Of a stretch of 64,000 nucleotides of DNA, positions 61,001-64,000 are shown in pieces. Every line of letters begins with the position of its first letter. Within the stretch, counting starts at the first letter, position 1. The stretch is from Apostichopus japonicus (Eukaryota > Echinodermata > Holothuroidea > Aspidochirotida > Stichopodidae), in contig NC_092579.1 in assembly GCF_037975245.1 (NCBI RefSeq), forward strand, positions 18,620,678 to 18,684,677. Direction: 5' to 3'. The notes under the pieces are model-generated. The model had not been told where the DNA came from. It did not search any database and was given only the letters and a program-made list of their open reading frames with translations. A program made the translations under genes and the position numbers.

Positions 61001-63950
61001 TGTTGAACTTAATCATCGTTTTTATAAATCAGAGGATTGATGAAGTCATATTTGCCGCTCAATTTCAAACTCTCTTTCCTCAGGACCAAATCAAGATACC
61101 ACATAATAAACATGGAATCTGTCCATCAGTTTGCTACAATTCACAGAGGTATTCTGTTTTGTTTAAAACTTTGTGTGTTGTCTCTGATTTCAGCCTGAGG
61201 TTGTGGCGACTCCAGCTCTCACTGTTGTCACCGCAGCTCATGTCATCAGACTCAAGGACTATGAGAACATCCAGACAAGATTATACAAAAGAACCCAAGG
61301 AGATTACTACGGTTACCACAGAGTACCGTGGACTATCCAAGTCCGTAAAGAGGTGAGTACGTACTGTTACCACAGAGTACCGTGGACTATCCAAGTCCGT
61401 AAAGAGGTGAGTACGTACGGTTACCACAGAGTACCGTGGACTATCCAAGTCCGTAAAGAGGTGAGTACGTATGGTTACCACAGAGTACCGTGGACTATCC
61501 AAGTCCGTAAAGAGGTGAGTACGTTTCATGTTAGTTTTAATACACATTGTGACAATAATTGGGAACAGGCTGTGGATACCAGTCTGTCTATTGAATACCA
61601 ATGGGGTTTGGCCAGCATTCTAACAGATGGCACAATCATATAGGGCCTATATATTTGCTGATCTGTACAGTATAAAATATTCCTAAGTTAAAAAGTAACA
61701 CTATAACGTAAAAGCGCTCATGGACAAGCATGCAAAACACATCAGGTGGATTTGTTAGCAGACACGCTGGATGATTGGCACAAATTAATTTCACTTGTGC
61801 AGCTTCGCCCAATGAAAACACATGTTTTAGAAAACACGTTTAAAGTGCTAAAAGTAAATTTTGTTTTTTCTTGAGAATTCCCAGAATGACACATGCTTCT
61901 TTTCTTCTTCAAAATTACCAAGAAAAAGAATTGTTTGTATCTCTAGTTACCAACTCATAGTACCATCATGCTACTGCTGGTGACTCCATGTAGACGGTAC
62001 TAAAACTCATAGCAACATCTTGTCACGATTTGTGATTTGTTACATATGACCGATATGATATGGTACCCTCTGCTGATTTTGTTCACAGTTGGGGAACCTC
62101 ATTGAGGTTTCCAAAAGATAAGGAACAGTTCCAACTGTAAATATGAGTGCTTTGAAGCTTGGTATGTGAGGACATTTTAGAGAGGTATTAGCATTAGAAA
62201 ACTGACCCAACTGGCTGAATATGATTGATAGCCACTTTTTAAGCCCCACATGCATGGTGGGAAAAGCTATGTAGGCCTCTTTTAACATCCCAAATTTTCT
62301 TCAAAGGGGAGGGAGGAACAGTGTCCCACTTTTCAACCAAAAAGCAAAAATATTGTACTCCTTGCTATCACTGTGTTGTTTCACTTTGATGACTTTTTCT
62401 TTGAGAGAGTTTTTTCATTTCTTCATTCAGTTAATAAACCATATTTTTTTGACCGTGTTTACATTCTAGGTATTCATTCCTGGTGAAATTGTGAACAACA
62501 ACCTGGTTCAAGAGCTGATCTTCAGACAAATCGTAGTCGATGTTCACTCGAACAATTGCATCCGAATGACCAAGGCCGAGAAGAGAATGATGAGGTCCCT
62601 GCTGCGTGAGTCTATGACAGATGTTCTGTTAAATGTAGAATTGGTTCAGCTAACGTAAAAGCAGCGGCCCTTACGGCTATCTGAAGCAAAATTCACAGCT
62701 CTGTCTATATGGAGTTCAGTTCTGTTGAGCTACTACCTGGGATATTGTTTGCGTATTTAAAAACGTATAACCGTGATATGTGACCAAGCTCTCCGGGTGA
62801 GAATCGGCTATAACCTAGAATAAATTTTATGTACTGTCCTATGACCAAAAATGCTAGAAATAGTCATTAACATAGCATGTGTACACATTCCAAAAATTTT
62901 TTTAATACCAAACGGTATTTCTTTAATATATCAACTGCTAATTTCACTTTTGTCTCATACTTTTGATTGTTTAATTTTTTTTCTCAGAGGAGAGAGATAT
63001 ATTTGAGTTAAACATCAGTGCCAAGATGAACTTTGCACCCGACATCATAGAGAAAGCTCGACAGCTTGGCTTTTATTTCTGTAGATTCTTTCCAGTCATA
63101 GTAAGTCACTGATACACTTCTTTTCTGTGTAAAAGTAAGTGGGACTGACGTTTCGATCCTAGCAGGATCTTCTTCAGAGGCTGACTGACAACTTGTCATT
63201 CAGCTTCTGAAGAAGATCCTGCTAGGATCGAAACGTCAGGCCCACTTACTTTTACATATTCTTTTAATGATACACAGGCTGTTTAGTGGATAAGTAGTTT
63301 GCTAACAGGTTTGCAATTCTTTTCTATGAGTGTAAATTGTAGAATTTAGGGGTCCACTGTTTTGGCCCACTTATTTGGTGTCTGTGTTACATATCTTACT
63401 CAGAACCAGGTTTAAGGAAAGCTAATTCCTAACTTTAAACAGATTTTCAAAGAGCAAGAAATGGTTTGGTTATAGAGCAGAAGTGTGTGCTAGGATGACC
63501 AGAATCAATTGCAGAAACTGTCAACCAAAACTAATGTCATTTAAGTTATTGAATAAAAAACCGTCATAGTTTATAAACTTTCATATTTTTGGTCATTTGT
63601 TAAAGTGTAGAATTGATCAACAAAAGCTTGTCACAAACAGAATTTGAAAGTTTATGTAATTTAAAGTTAATAATAAATAATAATAATCATAAATAAAAAT
63701 GATCCTAGTTTAATAAATTTCAAAGCTTTGGTCCCAGTGCAGTCATTTGTTAAAGTGTAGAATTTGATAACAAAAGGTCACAAACAGAATTTGAAAAGAT
63801 TGTCATTTTTGTTAACATATTTGTCTTTCTTTAGAGCCGAAGCAGAAATCTCCATGTTGATTACATCGGTGTATCACATCACAGCATCGTCCTGGTTCAA
63901 AGGTCAACGGACCCAATGCAAGACCAGCTCAGGACAATAGAATCATTTGA
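27226..63950 (+). CDS. MYO15A: MYO15A-type unconventional myosin XV (35 exons, 3' end outside window)
   Basis: Thirty-five exons join without a phase break into about 2032 codons. Order: short N-terminal segment (1-~70); myosin motor (~70-740) with P-loop GESGAGKT (152-159), switch [11 protein letters not shown] (from 203) and switch II DIYGFE (431-436); three IQ motifs (~740-815); charged helix (816-860); first MyTH4 (~935-1110); FERM-like remnant (~1110-1200); Gln/Pro-rich linker (~1220-1858); and a region typical of class XV before SH3. Class XV is supported by motor-IQ3-MyTH4 architecture, close matches along MYO15A, and the DRG2 neighbour. Vertebrate myosin XV carries cargo to stereocilia and filopodial tips. 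The ~1200-residue vertebrate N-terminal extension is not seen. SH3, second MyTH4 and FERM should lie right of the window. Confidence 0.92.
27600..27835. repeat. Diverged tandem duplication, ~115-bp unit
   Basis: GCAATAAATTTCAAATCTATC and ACAATAAACTTCAAACTTATC start two copies that both run to GACAGC(A/G)GTATCA(A/G)AA near their ends. In MYO15A intron 1. Confidence 0.65.
29337..29410. repeat. Short AACACATTCTT tandem repeat
   Basis: About six 11-12-bp units, the last ones changed to AACACAATGTTAACACATTC. Confidence 0.85.
29534..29577. repeat. TA microsatellite
   Basis: Interrupted (TA)n of about 40 bp in MYO15A intron 1. Confidence 0.9.
30398..30502 (+). CDS. MYO15A: MYO15A exon 2
   Basis: Acceptor TTTTTGCAG before 30398, donor GTATTT at 30503; 35 codons. 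The product [20 protein letters not shown], then [15 protein letters not shown] resembles the small SH3-like N-terminal subdomain of unconventional myosins. The next intron (30503-31527) shows nothing recognised. Confidence 0.82.
31528..31616 (+). CDS. MYO15A: MYO15A exon 3
   Basis: Acceptor GGAGTAG, donor GTAAGA at 31617. It encodes [20 protein letters not shown], then QTIDDLIIL plus two bases of an Arg codon; it leads into the motor domain. Confidence 0.85.
31999..32062 (+). CDS. MYO15A: MYO15A exon 4
   Basis: Acceptor TTTTCAG, donor GTGAGT at 32063. It encodes [20 protein letters not shown] then Y, the motor start motif (E..hh.NL..RY....IY) shared by myosins. The next intron holds a minus-strand tRNA-like SINE and a TA/TG microsatellite. 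Confidence 0.93.
32380..32471 (-). mobile_element. tRNA-derived SINE-like element or tRNA pseudogene
   Basis: Read on the minus strand: GGCGCTCAATAGGTCAGTTC, an anticodon arm CAGGA-CTTGTGA-TTCTG (five pairs, one wobble; anticodon TGT, Thr-like), a B-box-like AGTTCAAATCC, then TTTGTAGAC and an A-run of 12-13. The T-stem is not intact, so this is not a functional tRNA gene. SINE is favoured because of the A-tail. Confidence 0.5.
32824..32874. repeat. TA/TG microsatellite
   Basis: (TA)n, (TG)n, (TA)n over about 50 bp in MYO15A intron 4. Confidence 0.95.
33096..33205 (+). CDS. MYO15A: MYO15A exon 5
   Basis: Acceptor TTTCAG, donor GTAAGT at 33206. It encodes [20 protein letters not shown], then [17 protein letters not shown], the conserved TY.GS.L.A.NPY motor strand. 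The 1.8-kb intron that follows is A/T-rich and otherwise unremarkable. Confidence 0.95.
34971..35145 (+). CDS. MYO15A: MYO15A exon 6 (P-loop)
   Basis: Acceptor TTAACAG, donor GTACAA at 35146. It carries [10 protein letters not shown] and the ATP-binding P-loop GESGAGKT at 35047-35070, followed by [14 protein letters not shown]. The next intron has two strong G-runs and TE fragments (35.2-36.15 kb). Confidence 0.97.
35213..35256 (+). repeat. G-run tract, potential G-quadruplex
   Basis: More than four runs of 4-6 G separated by single A, on the coding strand 70 bp after the P-loop exon donor. A second (GGGGA)n tract lies at 35390-35411. Confidence 0.8.
35410..35680. mobile_element. hAT-type element or fragment related to 2346-2652
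   Basis: Shares TTTCCGGCC, AAAATTTTCTTGT and CGCGCCAACCGATGGTGGCG with the element at 2.3-2.65 kb. The right end CTACGCCCCTG is a good terminal repeat; the left end abuts the GGGGA tract and no target duplication is visible. Confidence 0.6.
35995..36150. mobile_element. Fragment of a hAT-type element
   Basis: AAAGTGCCCTTTGATGTCGG then TGCCCCCCCAGGTTAAAAGTG resembles the inner part of the neighbouring element. The right end CCTAGATATGCCACTG gives CAGTGGCATATCTAGG on the other strand, a typical terminus. Left end lost. Confidence 0.5.
36624..36727 (+). CDS. MYO15A: MYO15A exon 7 (switch I)
   Basis: Acceptor TCTTACAG, donor GTAAAA at 36728. It encodes [18 protein letters not shown], then switch [11 protein letters not shown] from 36678 and IEVFFN. 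The next intron (36728-37708) shows nothing recognised. Confidence 0.97.
37709..37772 (+). CDS. MYO15A: MYO15A exon 8
   Basis: Acceptor TCAAAAG, donor GTAAAA at 37773. The joined product [20 protein letters not shown] then Q contains the myosin hallmark YLLEKSR. Polypyrimidine tract is short but the phase fits both neighbours. The following intron shows nothing recognised. Confidence 0.93.
38581..38859 (+). CDS. MYO15A: MYO15A exon 9
   Basis: Acceptor CCCCCAAG, donor GTGAGC at 38860; 93 codons. It starts [20 protein letters not shown] and includes [13 protein letters not shown] and [15 protein letters not shown], all standard motor motifs (RNYHhFY, hhhLGN). The next intron (38860-40515) contains two TA microsatellites and a three-copy ~190-205-bp tandem repeat. 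Confidence 0.97.
38990..39030. repeat. TA microsatellite
   Basis: (TA)n about 40 bp in MYO15A intron 9. Confidence 0.95.
39870..40400. repeat. Three-copy tandem repeat, ~190-205-bp unit
   Basis: Each copy runs TTTATG.A.CTGG.(A/G)TAAA(G/A)TCC, TTTGTTGG, TTCA.TCAAGAAT, CAGGGAGAA.TTTG, then GAAAGTTAT. Starts near 39872, 40078 and 40268. The first two copies contain TA microsatellite of different length. Confidence 0.85.
40012..40059. repeat. TA microsatellite
   Basis: (TA)n with one TACA interruption, inside the tandem repeat of intron 9. Confidence 0.95.
40516..40641 (+). CDS. MYO15A: MYO15A exon 10
   Basis: Acceptor TTGCAG, donor GTATGT at 40642; 42 codons, [20 protein letters not shown], then [20 protein letters not shown] and VT. 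It matches the motor segment with the helix that ends in the L..A hh.K motif. Confidence 0.93.
40963..41021 (+). CDS. MYO15A: MYO15A exon 11
   Basis: Acceptor CTTCCAG, donor GTACAG at 41022. It encodes [19 protein letters not shown] plus two bases of Arg, matching the ETMREKI...V..A.DAR stretch of myosin XV. The next intron shows nothing recognised. Confidence 0.93.
41856..41979 (+). CDS. MYO15A: MYO15A exon 12 (switch II)
   Basis: Acceptor TTGTAG, donor GTAATG at 41980. It encodes [20 protein letters not shown], then [15 protein letters not shown] and switch II DIYGFE at 41962-41979. The following intron is built from three ~265-bp repeats, each ending in an acceptor-like site. Confidence 0.97.
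42311..43100 (+). repeat. ~265-bp repeats carrying copies of the exon 13 acceptor
   Basis: Three units (about 42311-42564, 42565-42829, 42830-43100) fill most of intron 12. Each holds TTTTGTTCTAAATGTGAA..AGT and ends with AATGGTTAATATTCTTT or close variant, a pyrimidine tract and AG. Copies 1 and 2 end CTATCGACAG|GTGTTC and CTATCCACAG|GTGTTA; the third ends at the true acceptor CTTTCCAAAG|GTCTTC. Confidence 0.88.
43101..43196 (+). CDS. MYO15A: MYO15A exon 13, preceded by repeated acceptors
   Basis: Acceptor TTTCCAAAG ends at 43100; donor GTCAGT at 43197. It encodes [20 protein letters not shown], then [12 protein letters not shown], with the motor hallmark NSFEQLCIN.AnE. Two upstream copies of the acceptor region are described as a repeat. 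The next intron shows nothing recognised. Confidence 0.97.
43727..43858 (+). CDS. MYO15A: MYO15A exon 14
   Basis: Acceptor TACTCAG, donor GTATAT at 43859; 44 codons, [20 protein letters not shown], then [20 protein letters not shown] and NFPQ. It matches the relay-helix region (GI..hLDDe..FP). The next intron shows nothing recognised. Confidence 0.97.
44287..44490 (+). CDS. MYO15A: MYO15A exon 15
   Basis: Acceptor TTTTTCAG, donor GTATGT at 44491; 68 codons. It includes [12 protein letters not shown], then [20 protein letters not shown] and [20 protein letters not shown] is the standard motor motif. The next intron shows nothing recognised. Confidence 0.97.
45151..45305 (+). CDS. MYO15A: MYO15A exon 16 (loop 2)
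   Basis: Acceptor TTTTTGCAG, donor GTGAGT at 45306. It encodes a Lys/Arg/Ser-rich stretch from about [11 protein letters not shown], the likely actin-binding loop 2, then [19 protein letters not shown], the usual V...F..SL..Lh..h motif. The next intron contains a decayed LINE fragment. Confidence 0.94.
45850..46205 (-). pseudogene. Decayed LINE reverse-transcriptase 3' fragment
   Basis: On the minus strand three frames together show a non-LTR retrotransposon C-terminus: [14 protein letters not shown] (from about 46130 down), then [20 protein letters not shown] and ENHPLHYL (frame of 46110-45919), then [18 protein letters not shown] ending in stop. [10 protein letters not shown] and YNLRNR are typical of the pol end of jockey/CR1-like elements. 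At least two frameshifts and internal stops. Inserted antisense in MYO15A intron 16. Confidence 0.6.
46555..46618 (+). repeat. G-rich tract, potential G-quadruplex
   Basis: Seven or more runs of 3-5 G in about 60 bp, on the coding strand 190 bp before exon 17. Confidence 0.75.
46810..46980 (+). CDS. MYO15A: MYO15A exon 17 (SH1 helix region)
   Basis: Acceptor AATTAG, donor GTAAGT at 46981. It encodes [20 protein letters not shown], then [20 protein letters not shown] and [12 protein letters not shown]. The FhRCIKPN and QLRYSGhLEThRIRk.GfP.R motifs are classic motor landmarks. Confidence 0.98.
   Translation: MQSILRSLYQTKHNQILHDLRDGVCYGAAQVLWDAGNSSDQEGRFSNQVNFQEVCR
47615..47732 (+). CDS. MYO15A: MYO15A exon 18
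   Basis: Acceptor CCTACAG, donor GTGAGA at 47733. It encodes [20 protein letters not shown], then [19 protein letters not shown], the end of the motor before the converter exit (G.TKVFL). The following intron is a minisatellite running nearly to the next acceptor. Confidence 0.94.
48031..48525. repeat. 23-bp minisatellite up to the exon 19 acceptor
   Basis: About 20 monomers of CTTGAAAGAGTTACCTTTAA then GCT, with variants and block duplication, stopping about 13 bp before the acceptor CTCTGCAG. It occupies most of intron 18 including the usual branch-point zone. Confidence 0.95.
48539..48799 (+). CDS. MYO15A: MYO15A exon 19 (motor exit and three IQ motifs)
   Basis: Acceptor CTCTGCAG, donor GTAATC at 48800; 87 codons. 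[15 protein letters not shown] completes the converter; three IQ motifs follow: [28 protein letters not shown] and [16 protein letters not shown] motifs bind calmodulin-type light chains. Three is the number reported for MYO15A. Confidence 0.97.
49408..49675 (+). CDS. MYO15A: MYO15A exon 20 (charged helix)
   Basis: Acceptor AACTGTAG, donor GTATCG at 49676. It begins [20 protein letters not shown], then [13 protein letters not shown], a Glu/Arg-rich single helix or coiled coil. A Pro/Thr/Val linker and [14 protein letters not shown] follow; human MYO15A has LEVPAELAGLLQ here. The next intron contains an ACAAT/ACAAC microsatellite. Confidence 0.93.
49988..50290. repeat. ACAAT/ACAAC microsatellite
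   Basis: Pentanucleotide-type repeat (ACAATACAAC, ACAATACAAAACA, ACACATACAAT) of about 300 bp in intron 20. Long open frames on the minus strand here (Cys/Tyr/Val/Leu) are repeat translations. Confidence 0.95.
50571..50707 (+). CDS. MYO15A: MYO15A exon 21 (start of MyTH4-1)
   Basis: Acceptor TGTTACAG, donor GTAGGT at 50708. It encodes [20 protein letters not shown], then the MyTH4 entry [15 protein letters not shown], matching the INNYPMAKFVQCHFK position of human MYO15A. Confidence 0.94.
51144..51329 (+). CDS. MYO15A: MYO15A exon 22 (MyTH4-1)
   Basis: Acceptor TTTACAG, donor GTAGGT at 51330; 62 codons. [20 protein letters not shown], then [15 protein letters not shown] and [13 protein letters not shown] are MyTH4 helices. 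The next intron shows nothing recognised. Confidence 0.96.
51992..52152 (+). CDS. MYO15A: MYO15A exon 23 (MyTH4-1 core)
   Basis: Acceptor TTTCCAG, donor GTATGT at 52153. It encodes [20 protein letters not shown], then [20 protein letters not shown]. The LRDEhYCQL and W.Lh...L..hpPS motifs define MyTH4 domains. The next intron carries a TGCAGCC-family repeat and a degenerate GTCA-rich stretch. Confidence 0.98.
52325..52390. repeat. TGCAGCC dispersed repeat, copy 3
   Basis: TATGTCCTACACAGCCTGGC then TGCAGTGAAGCTGCAGCCCC and CTCAGCATACTAACTCTT, good match to 3492-3550. Confidence 0.65.
52680..53035. repeat. Degenerate GTCA-rich repeat
   Basis: GTCAGTCA-type words (CAGTCAGTC, GTCAGTCTGTCAGTC, TCAGTCGGTCAGTC) recur over 350 bp with much decay. 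In intron 23, ending about 60 bp before exon 24. Confidence 0.85.
53093..53341 (+). CDS. MYO15A: MYO15A exon 24 (end of MyTH4-1)
   Basis: Acceptor TACACAG, donor GTATTG at 53342. It encodes [20 protein letters not shown], then [18 protein letters not shown] and [19 protein letters not shown]. The Y..YCQ..L and P..LE motifs close the MyTH4; the tail matches the truncated FERM-like segment of MYO15A (HSWSTGEE). Confidence 0.97.
53856..54065 (+). CDS. MYO15A: MYO15A exon 25 (FERM-like remnant)
   Basis: Acceptor TTTTGTAG, donor GTACGT at 54066. It encodes [20 protein letters not shown], then [19 protein letters not shown]. The [11 protein letters not shown] stretch is almost identical to human MYO15A at the same place, which helps to fix the class. 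Confidence 0.96.
54802..54943 (+). CDS. MYO15A: MYO15A exon 26
   Basis: Acceptor TTTGCAG, donor GTGAGT at 54944. It encodes [20 protein letters not shown], then [18 protein letters not shown]. No domain is recognised; this is linker sequence. Called from phase and splice sites, so somewhat less secure. Confidence 0.82.
55492..55756 (+). CDS. MYO15A: MYO15A exon 27
   Basis: Acceptor AATTATAG, donor GTACGC at 55757; 88 codons plus one base. It reads [20 protein letters not shown], then [20 protein letters not shown]. The SLF..hh.... stretch aligns with the conserved LDSLFDPVLSY motif of human MYO15A in the linker. The next intron holds a hAT-type element. Confidence 0.88.
56218..56581. mobile_element. 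hAT-type non-autonomous element, 364 bp, with perfect TSD
   Basis: Ends CAGTGGCGTAGGAA and (reverse complement) CAAGGGCGTAGGAA; perfect 8-bp target duplication AGAATAAG at 56210-56217 and 56582-56589. Subterminal G7/C7 tracts and GGCGCCCCCC can pair. Inside, a TTTTGCATTT(C/T)CA.(C/G)TGGCCT segment is duplicated. Located in MYO15A intron 27; no coding frame. Confidence 0.88.
56800..56856 (+). CDS. MYO15A: MYO15A exon 28
   Basis: Acceptor TCTTCAG, donor GTAAAC at 56857. A short exon encoding [17 protein letters not shown] in the Pro-rich linker. Support is from phase (2+54+1 bases) and clean splice sites. Confidence 0.8.
57071..57136 (+). CDS. MYO15A: MYO15A exon 29
   Basis: Acceptor TTTTTGTAG, donor GTACTA at 57137. 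It encodes [20 protein letters not shown] then P, a Pro/Gln/Tyr/Met linker. It joins both neighbours in phase. The next intron carries a higher-order minisatellite. Confidence 0.8.
57605..57972. repeat. Higher-order minisatellite (two-monomer unit)
   Basis: About nine ~41-bp monomers containing ATATTGTAACATAGTCCT. Two types alternate strictly (CTGCTTACAAATTGTTCTTA versus CTCCTTACAAATTTTTCTGA), giving an ~82-bp dimer repeated four times. In intron 29. Confidence 0.95.
58306..58382 (+). CDS. MYO15A: MYO15A exon 30, ending in a repeated donor
   Basis: Acceptor TCTATCAG, natural donor GTAAGG at 58383. It encodes [20 protein letters not shown], then QQALM and is phase 0 into exon 31. The final 11 exon bases plus the donor recur in the tandem repeat that follows. 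Confidence 0.83.
58371..58582 (+). repeat. 50-bp tandem array of the exon 30 donor
   Basis: AAGCTCTCATG|GTAAGG is present at the true donor (58383) and again with donors at 58472, 58522 and 58572. One intermediate unit has lost the donor by deletion (AAGCTCTCATG|TTTAATG). Read-through in the exon frame meets TAA at 58473. Confidence 0.93.
59226..60536 (+). CDS. MYO15A: MYO15A exon 31 (long Gln/Pro-rich linker)
   Basis: Acceptor TTGTACAG, donor GTTAGT at 60537; 437 codons, by far the longest exon here. It opens with a Gln-rich coiled coil ([20 protein letters not shown]), continues with charged helices ([12 protein letters not shown]), then a run of 13 prolines near 59777-59815, basic segments and several Pro-rich SH3/EVH1-like ligands ([16 protein letters not shown]). 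No globular domain is recognised. Its GC content is higher than the surrounding introns. This matches the disordered linker between MyTH4-1 and SH3 in class XV. Confidence 0.93.
61194..61352 (+). CDS. MYO15A: MYO15A exon 32, ending in a frame-keeping repeat
   Basis: Acceptor ATTTCAG, donor GTGAGT at 61353; 53 codons, [20 protein letters not shown], then [20 protein letters not shown] and [19 protein letters not shown]..... RKE|VF matches human MYO15A just upstream of SH3. Three more copies of the exon end, each with its own donor, follow in frame; exon end could be 61352, 61406, 61460 or 61514. Confidence 0.9.
61305..61522 (+). repeat. 54-bp tandem array of the exon 32 end and donor
   Basis: Four near-identical units with period exactly 54 bp. 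Donors GAG|GTGAGT at 61353, 61407, 61461 and 61515. The frame stays open through all four, each extra unit adding [18 protein letters not shown] (first added one has C in place of G). Units differ by single bases only, so the array is young. Confidence 0.97.
61714..61838. repeat. Dispersed repeat shared with 15.8 kb, copy 2
   Basis: GCTGGATGATTGGCACAAAT, CTTGTGCAGCTTCGCCCAAT and GAAAACACA in the same order as at 15796-15905. In intron 32. Confidence 0.6.
62470..62605 (+). CDS. MYO15A: MYO15A exon 33
   Basis: Acceptor CATTCTAG, donor GTGAGT at 62606. It encodes [20 protein letters not shown], then [20 protein letters not shown]. It matches the MYO15A segment with L..QI..D.....CIR.....R..M before SH3. 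Confidence 0.92.
62988..63100 (+). CDS. MYO15A: MYO15A exon 34
   Basis: Acceptor TTCTCAG, donor GTAAGT at 63101. It encodes [20 protein letters not shown], then [17 protein letters not shown]; the FsR.FPV pattern is shared with MYO15A. The next intron has a 129-bp fold-back element. Confidence 0.92.
63128..63256. mobile_element. 129-bp fold-back (palindromic) element
   Basis: Two arms of ~57 bp are inverted complements with two to three mismatches: TGTAAAAGTAAGTGGGACTG then ACGTTTCGATCCTAGCAGG and ATCTTCTTCAGAGGCTGA, mirrored after a short centre (about 63186-63200). A single arm occurs at 10384-10455. No clear target duplication. Lies in intron 34. Confidence 0.85.
63835..63950 (+). CDS. 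MYO15A: MYO15A exon 35 (last in window)
   Basis: Acceptor TTCTTTAG, donor GTAAGA at 63951. It encodes [20 protein letters not shown], then [18 protein letters not shown]; hhGVSH..h.LV is the FERM/PH-like strand seen in MYO15A. The gene continues to the right. Confidence 0.92.
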
Positions 63951-64000
63951 GTAAGATGAGACTAAATGTTTTACAATGATGCTAGTATGCTATGGAATAT

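Noticed and set aside
60827-61006. Possible extra MYO15A exon with SSRSSSPLD repeated twice
   Set aside because: The acceptor is reasonable, but no donor in the right phase joins exon 32 (phase 0). A short direct repeat explains the similarity.
61084-61148. Possible 65-bp exon between exons 31 and 32
   Set aside because: Length breaks the phase between exons 31 and 32, alone or together with 60827-60897.
1-64000. CRISPR array, operon, prokaryotic promoter or ribosome-binding site
   Set aside because: The sequence is an intron-rich animal locus; the regular repeats are minisatellites without spacer-repeat structure.

Overview
The window is animal nuclear DNA. It is A/T-rich, with short exons bounded by AG/GT splice sites, long introns full of tandem repeats and small DNA transposons, and no operon-like layout. 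The two genes, their order and the repeat content suggest an invertebrate deuterostome, possibly an echinoderm; that placement is an inference and is weakly supported. Only two protein genes can be supported, both on the + strand. Most open frames of 60-140 codons in the window are intronic noise or simple-repeat translations.

Region 1 (1-18105): the 3' two thirds of DRG2, a GTPase of the Obg/DRG family. Seven exons are visible (4888-4978, 5625-5697, 7354-7444, 11786-11883, 15027-15251, 17051-17104, 18019-18105). They carry the G4 motif NKID, the G5 region and the C-terminal TGS domain. The exons for the P-loop, G2 and G3 must lie to the left of the window.

Region 2 (18106-27225): about 9 kb between the genes. 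It holds an array of CTCF-core-like motifs (about 20.98-21.60 kb), a 772-bp hAT-type element with a perfect 8-bp target duplication, a 37-bp tandem array of palindromes (24.5 kb) and several dispersed repeats.

Region 3 (27226-63950, running off the right edge): an unconventional myosin of class XV (MYO15A type). Thirty-five exons join in one uninterrupted reading frame of about 2032 codons: motor domain, three IQ motifs, a charged helix, a first MyTH4 domain, a FERM-like remnant, a long Gln/Pro-rich linker, and the start of the region that in the family precedes SH3, MyTH4 and FERM. In human, DRG2 and MYO15A are direct head-to-tail neighbours on 17p11.2, so this window appears to show very old microsynteny.

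The most unusual feature is that splice junctions themselves have been tandemly amplified, in four places and in both genes. The DRG2 exon D donor occurs as 14 donor-like sites in 35-bp units. The MYO15A exon 32 donor occurs as four copies in exact 54-bp, frame-keeping units. The exon 30 donor has three extra copies, and the exon 13 acceptor has two extra copies. In the DRG2 array each donor can pair with a neighbouring ATACTTAC, which matches the 5' end of U1 snRNA. All exon calls were made by eye from reading frame, splice sites and remembered family sequence; no search was run.
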